Below, in pieces: positions 1 through 8,569 of a stretch of 64,000 bases of DNA. Origin of the DNA: Pseudomonas sp. PH1b (GTDB lineage Bacteria; Pseudomonadota; Gammaproteobacteria; Pseudomonadales; Pseudomonadaceae); the NCBI RefSeq assembly GCF_000633395.1, contig NZ_AYMU01000010.1, positions 186,001 to 250,000 of the forward strand, in the 5' to 3' direction. Every line of letters starts with the position of its first letter. Position 1 is the first letter of the stretch. Both the position numbers and the translations under genes were made by a program. The notes beneath the pieces were generated by a model. The model was given only the letters and a program-made list of their open reading frames with translations. It made no database searches and was not told the origin of the DNA.

Positions 1-1326
1 TTGCAGCTCGCCTTCGCCCAGGCGCGCGGTGAGGCGTTGACCGTTGCGGGTCTGCCCGGCCGAGCGGATGGCCTGGCCACGGTCATCCAGCAGAATGCTG
101 TAGCCCCGGCCCAGGGTGGCCAGGGGGCTGACCACGTGCAGGGTCTGCATCTGTGCCTGCAACTGCATGCGTCGGGCTTTCAAACCTTCGCCCATGGCTC
201 GGGGCAAGCGCTCGGCGAGGCTGTCGAGGCGTTGGCGCAGCAGCGCCAGCTGTCGTCCCGGATGCTGGGCGCCGAGGCGGGTTTCCAGACGGATCAGGCG
301 TTCGCGGCGGGTGTTCAGGTTGCGCTCGAAAGCCCGGCGCAGGCGCATGTCCAGATCATCCAGGCGTTGTGCTTGCTGGCGCAGCCGCTCACCGGGATGG
401 CGCAGGCGCCGGGCCAGGCCATCCAGGCGCAGGCGCTCGCGCATCAACCGATCACGGATGCGCATGACCAGGCGCCGATGCAGGCTGTCGACCCGGCGTT
501 GCAGGTCGCTGGAATCCGGGGCCAGCAATTCGGCAGCGGCGGAGGGCGTAGGTGCGCGGACGTCGGCGACGAAATCACTGATGGAAACGTCGGTTTCGTG
601 CCCGACCGCACTGACGATAGGCGTCACGCACGCATCCACGGCACGGGCCACGGCTTCTTCGTTGAAGCACCAGAGGTCCTCCAGAGAGCCGCCACCTCGG
701 GCCAGGATCAAGGCATCGAAGCCCCGGGCATCGGCCAGTTGCAAGGCGCGGACGATCTGTGCCGTGGCCTCGCGGCCTTGTACCGCAGTGGGAATCAGGG
801 TCAGGCAGACCTGGGGCGCCCGGCGGCGGAATACGCTGATGATGTCGCGGATCACCGCGCCGGTGGGCGAGCTGATAATGCCGATGCGTTGCGGATGGGC
901 CGGTAACGGTACTTTGCGTTCGGCACTGAACAGCCCTTCGGCGCTGAGCTTTTCCTTCAGTGCGTCGAAGGCCAGACGCAGGGCGCCGTCACCGGCGGGC
1001 TCCACAGTGTCGAGAATCAGCTGATAGTCGCCGCGGCCCTCGAACAGCGAGACCTTGCCCCGGACCTTGACCGCCAGGCCGTCCTTCAGCGCCTGGCGGA
1101 CCCGCGCGGCGTTCTGTCGGAACAGCGCACAGCGTACCTGGGCGCCGCTGTCCTTGAGGGTGAAGTACACATGGCCGGAAGCCGGGCGGGCGAGGTTGGA
1201 GATCTCGCCTTCGACCCAGATATTGCTGAACACGTCCTCGAGCAGCACCCGGGCGCGGCCGTTGAGCTGGGTGACGGTGAGGACCTCGCGATCCAGGCCG
1301 AGTCGTGCAAAGGGATCTTTAATCAT
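1..1326 (-). CDS. xseA: exodeoxyribonuclease VII large subunit (3' end outside window)
   Basis: The large catalytic subunit of exonuclease VII degrades single-stranded DNA into oligonucleotides with the small subunit XseB. The ATG at 1326 gives an N-terminus MIKDPFARLGLDREVLTVTQ, followed by the OB-fold nucleic-acid-binding domain (about residues 5-105). The catalytic domain follows, with the family signatures FRRRAPQV and LILARGGGSLEDLWCFNEE, then a long Arg/Leu-rich coiled-coil region. Exactly 442 codons lie in the window with no stop. The family is about 455-460 residues, so only some 15 C-terminal residues are missing. The gene is divergent from the guaB side, as is common in pseudomonads. 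Identification is secure. Confidence 0.96.
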   Translation of the reverse strand, partial: MIKDPFARLGLDREVLTVTQLNGRARVLLEDVFSNIWVEGEISNLARPASGHVYFTLKDSGAQVRCALFRQNAARVRQALKDGLAVKVRGKVSLFEGRGDYQLILDTVEPAGDGALRLAFDALKEKLSAEGLFSAERKVPLPAHPQRIGIISSPTGAVIRDIISVFRRRAPQVCLTLIPTAVQGREATAQIVRALQLADARGFDALILARGGGSLEDLWCFNEEAVARAVDACVTPIVSAVGHETDVSISDFVADVRAPTPSAAAELLAPDSSDLQRRVDSLHRRLVMRIRDRLMRERLRLDGLARRLRHPGERLRQQAQRLDDLDMRLRRAFERNLNTRRERLIRLETRLGAQHPGRQLALLRQRLDSLAERLPRAMGEGLKARRMQLQAQMQTLHVVSPLATLGRGYSILLDDRGQAIRSAGQTRNGQRLTARLGEGELQ

Positions 1327-1476
1327 GGGGCGCAGTTTAAAGGCCTGTCTCTGAATGGAACAACGCAAATTGGTAAAAGCTTGTGGCCGCCGCCCTCGTC
1401 GCTGGCTCGGGTGAAATGGCTCTGTGAGGCCAAGAGCGTGCACGCCCGGTACCAGGTTCCTGAGCTGTTGCGCTGG

Positions 1477-2373
1477 CTACAGGGCATTGCAGAAATGCTC
1501 GACGAACTGTGCCACCAGCGGCGTCGGGTCCTGCCGGCAGGCAAGCGCCACAGTACTCTGGCAATCACCGTCGGCCAGGGGCAGGAAGCGGATGCTGGGC
1601 GGAGCGATGTCCTGCATCGACTCGGGCAGCAGAGCGATACCGAAGCCGGCCTGGATCAACTGCAATTGGGTGGTCTTGCGCGACATCACCCGTGCGGCCT
1701 TGGGAAAGAATCCCTGGCGCATGCACAGCTCCGCAGACAGGTAGCTCAAGCCGCCCCGTTGTGGGTGCGGGATCGAGATAAAGGCTTCTTCCCTGAGCCG
1801 GGACAGGTCGACCCCCCGGGGCGGTGGGTCCAGTGCCAGTGGATGTTTCGGTGGCACTGCCAGCAGCAGGGGCTCGTTGAACAGCGGCACGATCTGCACC
1901 CCTTCGCGTTGGCGCAGAACCGGCAGGCGCAGCAGGCCGACATCCAGACGGCCCTCGGCAAGGTCGGCCAATTGCGCCTCGGAAGAGAGCTTGGCGATGT
2001 CCATCGAGGCCCCGGGGCAGCGCTGCAGGTATTCGCTGATGCCGCTGAGCAGGCGGCCGCTCATGGGCACGGTGCTGGAGTGGCTGAGGCGCAAGGTGCC
2101 CAGTTGCCCCTGGCCGACCTGGGTCGCCTGCTCACTGGCCTTGTGCAACTCGTTCAGCAGGTTGCGCGCCTTGGGGAAAAACGCCTCACCGGCGGCAGTC
2201 AACCGGGGCAGGCGCGCGGTGCGCTCGAACAGTGGGGTTTGCAGTTGGCTTTCCAGTTCCTTGATCTGCCGGCTGAGGGCTGACTGGGCGACGAACAAGC
2301 GTTCTGCGGCTGCACTGAAACTGCCGCACTCGGCGATCTCCACGAAGTAGCGCAGTTGGCGGGTCGAAATCAC
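1477..2373 (-). CDS. LysR-type transcriptional regulator
   Basis: This is a 298-residue LysR-family regulator. An N-terminal winged helix-turn-helix (RQLRYFVEIAECGSFSAAAERLFVAQSALSRQIKELE) is followed by a periplasmic-binding-protein-like effector domain. I chose the GTG at 2373 because the LysR fold begins two residues later and an AAAGG-type ribosome site lies just upstream; an ATG at 2424 would add 17 residues. It diverges from the TSUP permease at 2476 with about 100 bp between the starts, so it may control that permease. The effector is unknown; aromatic-acid or sulfur compounds are possible but unproven. Confidence 0.88.
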   Translation of the reverse strand: MISTRQLRYFVEIAECGSFSAAAERLFVAQSALSRQIKELESQLQTPLFERTARLPRLTAAGEAFFPKARNLLNELHKASEQATQVGQGQLGTLRLSHSSTVPMSGRLLSGISEYLQRCPGASMDIAKLSSEAQLADLAEGRLDVGLLRLPVLRQREGVQIVPLFNEPLLLAVPPKHPLALDPPPRGVDLSRLREEAFISIPHPQRGGLSYLSAELCMRQGFFPKAARVMSRKTTQLQLIQAGFGIALLPESMQDIAPPSIRFLPLADGDCQSTVALACRQDPTPLVAQFVEHFCNAL

Positions 2374-2475
2374 TAGGTATGCCTTTTTGAGATGAGTTGA
2401 CGGCTTTGACGATATTAGTCGCAAGGCTCGCGGCTGGCTAAAGTCATCGCGTATTGGATCGAGGATGTCGCGCTG

Positions 2476-3246
2476 ATGAGTGTGTTTATCGAAGGCTTGA
2501 ACCAGTGGTCTTTCGGAGCCGGCGCTTGGCTGGCAATCGGCCTGGGCATCGTGTTGGCCTATATCGTGTTTGGCATTGCCGGTTTCGGCACGGCACTGGT
2601 GGCCGGGCCTGTCCTGATTCTGTTCATGCCGTTGTCGAAGATAGTGCCACTGCTGGTATTGCTGGATTTCGTCGCCGCTTTCGGCAACCTGCTGCCGTCG
2701 CGCAAGGACGTGGCCAAGCCCGAGCTGTTGCGCTTGCTGCCGTGCATGGCGCTGGGTTGTACCTTGGGGGTGATCTTTCTGCTCAACCTCAAGTCCGACC
2801 TGTTGTTGCTGTTAATGGGGCTGTTCATCAGCGCTTACGCTGTTTACAGCTTGTGGGTTAAGGCGCGTCCCACCCGCTTGGCAGTGGGGTGGTCGGTGCC
2901 CATGGGGATTGTCGGCGGGATGTTTGGCGCCTTGTTCGGCAGTGGCGGCTTTCTATATGCCATTTACCTGAACAGCCGTTTGCCCAAGGACCCGGCGCGA
3001 GCCACCCAGAGTGCCTTGATCAGTTGCAGCACCGTGGTGCGCCTGAGCTTGTTCGCCCTGGCTGGGGTTTATGCCGAGCTACCGCTGTTGCTGTTGGCGG
3101 TGTGCCTGTTGCCGGCGATGGCGCTGGGGTTGTGGGTGGGGCGGCGCTTGACCATGAGGCTGTCTCGGGAAGCTTTCGTGCGCCTGGTGACCTGGTTGGT
3201 GCTGGCCAGTGGTGTTGCCTTGATCGGGCGCTACCTGAGCACTTGA
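2476..3246 (+). CDS. TSUP (TauE/SafE) family membrane permease
   Basis: This is a 256-residue very hydrophobic protein with about eight membrane segments and the two halves typical of the TauE/SafE family. Each half carries a glycine-rich signature (GIAGFGTALVAGP near residue 36 and GIVGGMFGALFGSGG near residue 140). Members export or import small organic or inorganic anions, often sulfur-containing ones such as sulfite or sulfoacetate. The substrate cannot be read from sequence. The start is at an ATG after a GAGG-type site. It is divergent from the LysR regulator, a common regulator/transporter arrangement. Confidence 0.87.
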   Translation: MSVFIEGLNQWSFGAGAWLAIGLGIVLAYIVFGIAGFGTALVAGPVLILFMPLSKIVPLLVLLDFVAAFGNLLPSRKDVAKPELLRLLPCMALGCTLGVIFLLNLKSDLLLLLMGLFISAYAVYSLWVKARPTRLAVGWSVPMGIVGGMFGALFGSGGFLYAIYLNSRLPKDPARATQSALISCSTVVRLSLFALAGVYAELPLLLLAVCLLPAMALGLWVGRRLTMRLSREAFVRLVTWLVLASGVALIGRYLST

Positions 3247-3288
3247 CCTGCGAGGTTCAGGGATTAAGCTGCGGGCCTTTTAAATCCA

Positions 3289-3342
3289 TTCGCCGGCAAG
3301 CCGGCTCCTACAATTGACTGTAGGCGCCCGCTTGCCGGCGAA
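3289..3342. repeat. REP pair (inverted)
   Basis: Two facing copies of the Pseudomonas REP element lie at 3289-3311 and 3320-3342. Each carries the imperfect palindrome CGCCGGCAAGCCGG or its complement, with 8 bp between copies. They sit between the TSUP gene and the next coding region and could form one large hairpin that blocks read-through. Confidence 0.9.
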
Positions 3343-3379
3343 AGCGTTCGTACTGTCCCCACAGGTTCCAGGCCTATCC

Positions 3380-3928
3380 ATGAATTCGCAAAGCATCCTC
3401 GTCCCGAAAATTTCCACCTTGCCGGTGCACGAGCCCCGGGCTCGGGCCATTGTGCGTTGGCTGGTGCGCAAGAACATCGTCGAGGAAACCCTGAGCACCT
3501 GCGGACGTACCGGCAATCGCATGGGGCATGCCATTGCCGCCGGTGCCCGGGACGTGGTGCTGCGCCCGGAGGCGCTGCCTTTTGGCGAGCCGATCAATGG
3601 CCTGGAGATCATCACCAAGCGCTGCATCTATACCCCGGCCAAAGGCTTTCTCGAAGAGGCCGGTTGCGCCGAGTGCCGCCAGGAAGTGGGCGAAGCGCTG
3701 TTCGAGAGCCTGGAAGACTGGATGCCAGGACGTACCGACAACTTCACCTGTCCCGAATGCGGTCATGAAGACGACATCAATGGGTTTCTGTTCCTGCAGG
3801 CGTGTGGTTTTTCCAACTTGGGGTTCATCTTCAACAACTGGGCTGAGGCGGGCTTCAAGCAGAGCTTTATCGATGAGTTCGCCGACTGGCTGGATCAGCC
3901 GGTGAGTTGGGTCAAGGTCGAACTCTAG
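3380..3928 (+). CDS. conserved zinc-ribbon protein of unknown function
   Basis: This 182-residue soluble protein carries two CxxC pairs (CAEC near residue 97 and CPEC near residue 126), spaced as in a zinc ribbon. An acidic, aromatic C-terminus follows (NGFLFLQACGFSNLGFIFNN). Similar proteins are widespread in Pseudomonas. I recall them sometimes carrying the label sugar ABC transporter ATPase, but no Walker motif is visible here, so that label is not supported. The ATG at 3380 starts MNSQSILVPKI; upstream in-frame sequence runs through a REP element and is unlikely to be translated. The function is unknown; metal binding is an inference from the cysteines. Confidence 0.8.
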   Translation: MNSQSILVPKISTLPVHEPRARAIVRWLVRKNIVEETLSTCGRTGNRMGHAIAAGARDVVLRPEALPFGEPINGLEIITKRCIYTPAKGFLEEAGCAECRQEVGEALFESLEDWMPGRTDNFTCPECGHEDDINGFLFLQACGFSNLGFIFNNWAEAGFKQSFIDEFADWLDQPVSWVKVEL

Positions 3929-4055
3929 GAGTCAGCGTGTCGGCGAAAGCCCCCGAGCAGTGGCCTCAGGCGCGCATTTCGCTGGCAAGTGGACTGCTAT
4001 AGATAGCAGTGAGATATCCATCTATCACTCAAGCGCGATTAGGCCGAGTTTTACA

Positions 4056-4084
4056 TTGAGCCCGGGTAGGTGTCTGAGTATAAT
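4056..4084 (+). promoter_or_regulatory. sigma70 promoter of guaB
   Basis: A near-consensus promoter is present: -35 TTGAGC at 4056-4061, a 17-bp spacer, and -10 TATAAT at 4079-4084. Transcription would begin near 4091, giving a leader of about 30 nt before the guaB ATG at 4121. The only hexamer deviations are in the last two -35 positions. Confidence 0.82.
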
Positions 4085-4120
4085 GGCGCGCTTCCATTTT
4101 CCCGCCCGGGAGCCCCCGCG

Positions 4121-5590
4121 ATGCTGCGTATCAGCCAAGAAGCCCTCACCTTCGACGACATTCTCCTAGTGCCCGGTTATTCCGAAGTACTGCCCAATGA
4201 AGTCAGTCTAAAGACCCGTTTGACCCGTGGCATCGAGCTGAATATTCCACTGGTTTCCGCCGCCATGGACACCGTCACTGAAGCCCGTCTGGCCATCGCC
4301 ATGGCTCAGGAAGGCGGCATCGGCATCATCCACAAGAACATGACCATCGAGCAGCAGGCTGCCGAAGTGCGTAAGGTCAAGCGTTTCGAAGCCGGTGTGG
4401 TCAAAGACCCCATCACCATCGAAGCCGACGCCACCGTGCGTGACCTGCTGGAACTGACCAGCATGCACAACATCTCCGGTGTGCCAGTACTGCACAACGG
4501 CGATCTGGTGGGCATCGTGACTTCCCGCGACGTGCGTTTCGAAAGCCGCCTGGAAGTCAGCGTCCGCGAAGTGATGACGCCTAAAGAGCGTCTGGTCACG
4601 GTCAAGGAAGGCGCCGACAAGACCGCCGTCCGCGAGTTGCTGCACAAGCACCGCATCGAGCGCGTACTGATCGTCGACGACGCCTTCGCCCTCAAGGGCA
4701 TGATGACCGTCAACGACATCGAAAAAGCCAAGGCCTACCCACTGGCCAGCAAGGACGACCAGGGTCGCCTGCGCGTCGGCGCGGCGGTCGGTACTGGCAA
4801 GGACACGGGCGATCGTGTTGCTGCACTGGTCAATGCCGGTGTCGACGTGGTGGTGGTGGACACTGCCCACGGTCACTCCAAAGGCGTGATCGACCGCGTT
4901 CGCTGGGTCAAGGAGAACTTCCCAGAAGTGCAGGTGATCGGCGGCAACATCGCCACCGGCGCTGCTGCCAAGGCCCTGGCTGAAGCCGGCGCCGACGCCG
5001 TCAAGGTCGGTATCGGCCCAGGCTCGATCTGCACCACCCGTATCGTTGCAGGTGTTGGCGTGCCGCAAATCAGCGCCATCGCCAATGTTGCAGCGGCGTT
5101 GGTCGGTACTGGCGTGCCGCTGATCGCCGACGGTGGCATCCGCTTCTCCGGTGACCTGTCCAAGGCCATCGTCGCCGGTGCTTCCTGCGTGATGATGGGC
5201 TCGATGTTCGCCGGTACCGAAGAGGCTCCGGGCGAGATCGAGCTGTTCCAGGGCCGCTCCTACAAGGCTTACCGCGGCATGGGTTCCCTGGGCGCCATGT
5301 CCCAGGCCCAGGGCTCTTCCGACCGCTACTTCCAGGACTCCTCCGCGGGTGCCGAGAAGCTGGTGCCGGAAGGTATCGAAGGTCGTGTGCCGTACAAGGG
5401 CACCCTGACCGCGATCATCCATCAACTGATGGGTGGCCTGCGTTCTTCCATGGGCTACACCGGTAGCGCCAACATCGAAGAAATGCGCACCAAGCCGGAG
5501 TTTGTCCGCATCACCGGCGCTGGCATGGCTGAATCCCACGTCCACGACGTGCAGATCACCAAGGAAGCGCCAAACTATCGCGTAGGTTGA
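4121..5590 (+). CDS. guaB: inosine-5'-monophosphate dehydrogenase
   Basis: IMP dehydrogenase oxidises IMP to XMP with NAD+, the committed step of GMP synthesis. The 489-residue protein has the usual (beta/alpha)8 barrel interrupted by two CBS domains (about residues 93-210), which in the family bind adenine and guanine nucleotides for regulation. The catalytic cysteine is Cys304 in GPGSICTTRIVAGVG, and the flap motif and the GSMFAGTEEAPGE loop are intact. The ATG at 4121 (MLRISQEALTFDD) matches the usual family start. guaA follows after about 100 bp containing two hairpins. Confidence 0.98.
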   Translation: MLRISQEALTFDDILLVPGYSEVLPNEVSLKTRLTRGIELNIPLVSAAMDTVTEARLAIAMAQEGGIGIIHKNMTIEQQAAEVRKVKRFEAGVVKDPITIEADATVRDLLELTSMHNISGVPVLHNGDLVGIVTSRDVRFESRLEVSVREVMTPKERLVTVKEGADKTAVRELLHKHRIERVLIVDDAFALKGMMTVNDIEKAKAYPLASKDDQGRLRVGAAVGTGKDTGDRVAALVNAGVDVVVVDTAHGHSKGVIDRVRWVKENFPEVQVIGGNIATGAAAKALAEAGADAVKVGIGPGSICTTRIVAGVGVPQISAIANVAAALVGTGVPLIADGGIRFSGDLSKAIVAGASCVMMGSMFAGTEEAPGEIELFQGRSYKAYRGMGSLGAMSQAQGSSDRYFQDSSAGAEKLVPEGIEGRVPYKGTLTAIIHQLMGGLRSSMGYTGSANIEEMRTKPEFVRITGAGMAESHVHDVQITKEAPNYRVG

Positions 5591-5595
5591 TAGTG

Positions 5596-5625
5596 ATCGC
5601 CTCCAGGCCCAGGCCCGGAGGCGAT
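5596..5625 (+). terminator. stem-loop between guaB and guaA
   Basis: A perfect 9-bp stem (ATCGCCTCC with GGAGGCGAT) closes a 12-nt loop just after the guaB stop. There is no U tract, so it may be an RNA-stability element rather than a full terminator. Confidence 0.5.
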
Positions 5626-5642
5626 TGACGAATTTAGTAACC

Positions 5643-5663
5643 GGGGCTGTGTTTTTCAGCCCC
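5643..5663 (+). terminator. second stem-loop upstream of guaA
   Basis: A perfect 7-bp GC stem (GGGGCTG with CAGCCCC) encloses a T-rich loop, 32 bp before the guaA start. Together with the hairpin at 5596-5625 it could partly uncouple guaA from guaB transcription. Confidence 0.45.
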
Positions 5664-5694
5664 GTGTCGTTTCTGAAATTAGACGAGACTGACC

Positions 5695-7272
5695 ATGGCC
5701 CTCGACATTCACGCTCACCGTATCCTGATCCTCGACTTCGGTTCCCAGTACACCCAGCTGATCGCTCGCCGCGTGCGCGAGATCGGCGTGTACTGCGAAC
5801 TGCATCCGTTCGACATGGACGACGAAGCGATCCGCGAATTCGCTCCCAAAGGCGTCATCCTCGCCGGCGGCCCCGAGTCCGTGCACGAAGCCAACAGCCC
5901 TCGCTGCCCGCAAGCGGTGTTCGACCTGGGCGTTCCGGTCTTCGGCATCTGCTACGGCATGCAGACCATGGCCGAGCAACTGGGTGGCAAGGTTGAAGGT
6001 TCCGAGCTGCGTGAATTCGGTTATGCCCGGGTTGATGTGGTCGGCAAGAGCCGCCTGCTGGACGGCATCGAGGATCACGTCGACGCCGACGGCCTGTTCG
6101 GCCTCGACGTTTGGATGAGCCACGGTGACAAGGTCACCAAGATGCCGGAAGACTTCCACATCCTGGCCAGCACCCCGAGCTGCCCGATTGCCGGCATGTT
6201 CAACGACGACCTGCGCTACTACGGCGTGCAGTTCCACCCGGAAGTGACCCACACCAAGCAGGGCGGCCGCATCCTGTCGCGCTTCATCCTCGACATCTGC
6301 GGCTGTGAAGCACTGTGGACGCCGTCGAAGATCGCCGAAGACGCGATTGCCCAGATCCGCGCCCAGGTCGGCACCGACAACGTCCTGCTGGGCCTGTCCG
6401 GCGGCGTTGACTCCTCGGTGGTAGCAGCCCTGCTGCACAAGGCCATCGGCGACCAACTGACCTGCGTCTTCGTCGACAACGGCCTGCTGCGCCTGCACGA
6501 AGGCGAGCAAGTGATGGCCATGTTCGCCGAGAACATGGGCGTCAAGGTGATCCGCGCCAACGCCGAGGAGCAGTTCCTGGGTAACCTGGCCGGCGAAGCC
6601 GACCCGGAGAAGAAGCGCAAGATCATCGGCCGTACCTTCATCGACGTGTTCGATGCCGAATCCTGCAAGCTGGAAAACATCAAGTACCTGGCCCAGGGCA
6701 CCATCTACCCGGACGTGATCGAGTCGGCTGGCGCGAAAAGCGGCAAGGCCCACGTGATCAAGTCGCACCACAACGTGGGCGGCCTACCGGAAGAAATGAA
6801 CCTCAAGCTGGTCGAGCCACTGCGCGAGCTGTTCAAGGACGAAGTCCGTCGTCTGGGCCTGGAACTGGGCCTACCGTACGACATGGTCTACCGTCACCCG
6901 TTCCCGGGCCCGGGCCTGGGCGTGCGGATCCTCGGTGAAGTGAAGAAGGAATACGCCGACCTGCTGCGTCGCGCCGACCACATCTTCATCGAAGAGCTGC
7001 GCAAGGCCGACTGGTACCACAAGGTCAGCCAGGCATTCGTGGTGTTCCAGCCGGTGAAATCCGTGGGCGTGGTAGGTGATGGCCGTCGTTACGCCTGGGT
7101 CGTGGCCCTGCGCGCCGTGGAAACCATCGACTTCATGACCGCACGTTGGGCGCACCTGCCTTACGAGCTGCTGGAAACCGTCAGCGGCCGCATCATCAAC
7201 GAGATCGAAGGCATCTCCCGCGTCACCTACGACGTGTCGAGCAAGCCGCCGGCGACCATCGAGTGGGAATGA
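5695..7272 (+). CDS. guaA: GMP synthase (glutamine-hydrolysing)
   Basis: GMP synthase converts XMP to GMP using ATP and glutamine. The 525-residue protein has an N-terminal class I glutamine amidotransferase domain, with nucleophile Cys86 in FGICYGMQTM and the catalytic FHPEV histidine/glutamate. The ATP-pyrophosphatase domain carries the P-loop SGGVDSS near residue 237. The C-terminal dimerisation domain ends in the invariant PPATIEWE. It forms the guanine branch with guaB. A strong terminator follows. Confidence 0.98.
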   Translation: MALDIHAHRILILDFGSQYTQLIARRVREIGVYCELHPFDMDDEAIREFAPKGVILAGGPESVHEANSPRCPQAVFDLGVPVFGICYGMQTMAEQLGGKVEGSELREFGYARVDVVGKSRLLDGIEDHVDADGLFGLDVWMSHGDKVTKMPEDFHILASTPSCPIAGMFNDDLRYYGVQFHPEVTHTKQGGRILSRFILDICGCEALWTPSKIAEDAIAQIRAQVGTDNVLLGLSGGVDSSVVAALLHKAIGDQLTCVFVDNGLLRLHEGEQVMAMFAENMGVKVIRANAEEQFLGNLAGEADPEKKRKIIGRTFIDVFDAESCKLENIKYLAQGTIYPDVIESAGAKSGKAHVIKSHHNVGGLPEEMNLKLVEPLRELFKDEVRRLGLELGLPYDMVYRHPFPGPGLGVRILGEVKKEYADLLRRADHIFIEELRKADWYHKVSQAFVVFQPVKSVGVVGDGRRYAWVVALRAVETIDFMTARWAHLPYELLETVSGRIINEIEGISRVTYDVSSKPPATIEWE

Positions 7273-7335
7273 TTCGCGCAGCCTTACGTTTGTGAAGCTG
7301 TGGTGAAACGGACGGGCGTTTTCTAGTCCGTTAAG

Positions 7336-7370
7336 AAGGCCTCTGATCGCAAGATCAGGGGCCTTTTTGT
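7336..7370 (+). terminator. Rho-independent terminator of guaA
   Basis: A 13-bp stem (7336-7348 with 7353-7365, one G-U pair) closes a GCAA tetraloop and runs into TTTTTG. This is a textbook intrinsic terminator 60 bp after the guaA stop. Confidence 0.92.
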
Positions 7371-7420
7371 TAAAGAAAGCGGGCGGCCCTATGAGGCGGT
7401 CATCGAATAGGGAGGTTGAG

Positions 7421-8305
7421 ATGAGTGTGTTTAGCAAGTTGCTGCGAACCTTTGGGTTGGCGGCAGAAACGCCGGAACTGCCGAGCGTGAAGACACCGCC
7501 ATTGTCGCGTTTTGATCGCTTTGCCGCGGACAATCGCGAGGCTTTTGCGCTGATCGGTGCCTTGCCGGAGCAGGAGCTTGTGGCTGAAGAGAGGCGTCTT
7601 GCTGGCGAGGTGACGGAGATTCTGCTGTCGCTCAAGCCGCTTATCGTGGAGGGGGTGTCGCGTCTGGAGATTCAGGAACATGTGCTCCAGCAACTCGATA
7701 GCCGTCAGTTGCTGCCTGCGCTGGTGGGCTATAAGGGATACCCCGCGGCCGTTCCTGTTTCGGTGAATGCAGAGCTGATCAGTTGCCTGCCCTCGGAGAA
7801 GCTCTTGCCGGCCAGTGCGTTGGTCAAGGTCGAAGTCATGGTGTCATCCCGCAAGGGCTATGGTGCGCAGTCCTGGACCTTTGCCACGCCGGGTGCCAAT
7901 GAGCAACAACGGCGTTTGCTGAGCGCTGCCAAGAGTGCTCTGGAGCAGGGCTTGCGACAGGTACGCGGTGGTGAGTCGCTGGGGGCCATCGGCAGTGCGA
8001 TCCAGGAGGTATTGGATGCCCAGGGATTCAGTGCAGTGGTTGAATACTGCGGTCATGGTATGGGCAGGCAGCGGATCCAGGCGCCTCAGGTATTGGGTTA
8101 CCGCGTTGAGGGGCATTGCGAACCCATGGTGGCCGGCCAGGTATTGAATGTTCAAGTGTTGGCCAAGGCCGGAACCCCACAGGTCCGGGTGATGCCCAAT
8201 GGCTGGAATGTGGTCGCTCACGATCGGTGCGACGGGGTGGTGGTCAGTGCCATGGTCCGAGTGACGGAGGAGGGAGCGGAGCGTCTCAGCCGATTTGTCG
8301 ATTGA
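7421..8305 (+). CDS. methionine-aminopeptidase-like (M24 fold) protein, probable pseudoenzyme
   Basis: A 294-residue protein whose C-terminal 230 residues follow the pita-bread fold of type I methionine aminopeptidase. GYKGYPAAVPVSVNAELISCLPS matches the substrate-loop strand, CGHGMGR carries His212 in the usual place, and the closing DRCDGVVVSAMVRVT segment is recognisable. By my hand alignment the other metal ligands look altered: the first Asp is Glu, the second is Gln or Ala, the Glu after the His block is Gln (NVQVLAKAG), and the last Glu is Met. Only the His appears kept. A roughly 60-residue N-terminal extension is not typical of short bacterial enzymes. A GGGAGGTTGAG site precedes the ATG. 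Function is unknown; it may bind peptides or N-termini without cleaving. Confidence 0.75.
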   Translation: MSVFSKLLRTFGLAAETPELPSVKTPPLSRFDRFAADNREAFALIGALPEQELVAEERRLAGEVTEILLSLKPLIVEGVSRLEIQEHVLQQLDSRQLLPALVGYKGYPAAVPVSVNAELISCLPSEKLLPASALVKVEVMVSSRKGYGAQSWTFATPGANEQQRRLLSAAKSALEQGLRQVRGGESLGAIGSAIQEVLDAQGFSAVVEYCGHGMGRQRIQAPQVLGYRVEGHCEPMVAGQVLNVQVLAKAGTPQVRVMPNGWNVVAHDRCDGVVVSAMVRVTEEGAERLSRFVD

Positions 8306-8320
8306 TGTCTCTGCGTGGCA

Positions 8321-8362
8321 ATACAAATGGCGATCGCACCTGGGGTGGATCGCCATTTGTAT
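8321..8362. repeat. long perfect inverted repeat after the aminopeptidase-like gene
   Basis: Arms of 15 bp (8321-8335 ATACAAATGGCGATC and 8348-8362) are exactly complementary. The 12-nt interior adds CACC/GGTG pairing, so the hairpin can reach about 19 bp with one bulged G and a 3-nt loop. It begins 16 bp after the upstream stop codon. There is no T tract on either side, so it is not a canonical intrinsic terminator. Confidence 0.8.
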
Positions 8363-8521
8363 GTCCAGGTATTGGAAACCCCGGCTTTTTCGCGCTCAGG
8401 CAATACCGGGAAAGACATTGCCCCGTTTAGCCTCGGGGGCGCCGTGTACCCTTCGTTTGCATCTCAGTGTTTTGTCCTTGCAGCGCAATATCTGCTGAGC
8501 GGCGTTGATCGGATTGTTCTT

Positions 8522-8539
8522 GGTTGTCGATTGACAACC
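8522..8539. promoter_or_regulatory. palindromic operator candidate of the HicA-like/HTH module
   Basis: A perfect palindrome GGTTGTC-GATT-GACAACC lies 30 bp upstream of the first ATG. It overlaps a consensus -35 hexamer TTGACA (8531-8536), with a possible -10 GATACT 16 bp downstream (8553-8558). If that -10 is right, the transcript would start close to the ribosome site GGAGG at 8559-8563. The pairing is therefore uncertain, but the palindrome is well placed for autoregulation by the HTH protein at 8854. Confidence 0.55.
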
Positions 8540-8569
8540 TTGTTTGGCTGGTGATACTGGAGGCTATGG

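Noticed and set aside
8330..8337. GCGATCGC palindrome as a possible HIP1-like or methylation signal
   Set aside because: A single octamer inside a long hairpin is not evidence of a distributed signal.
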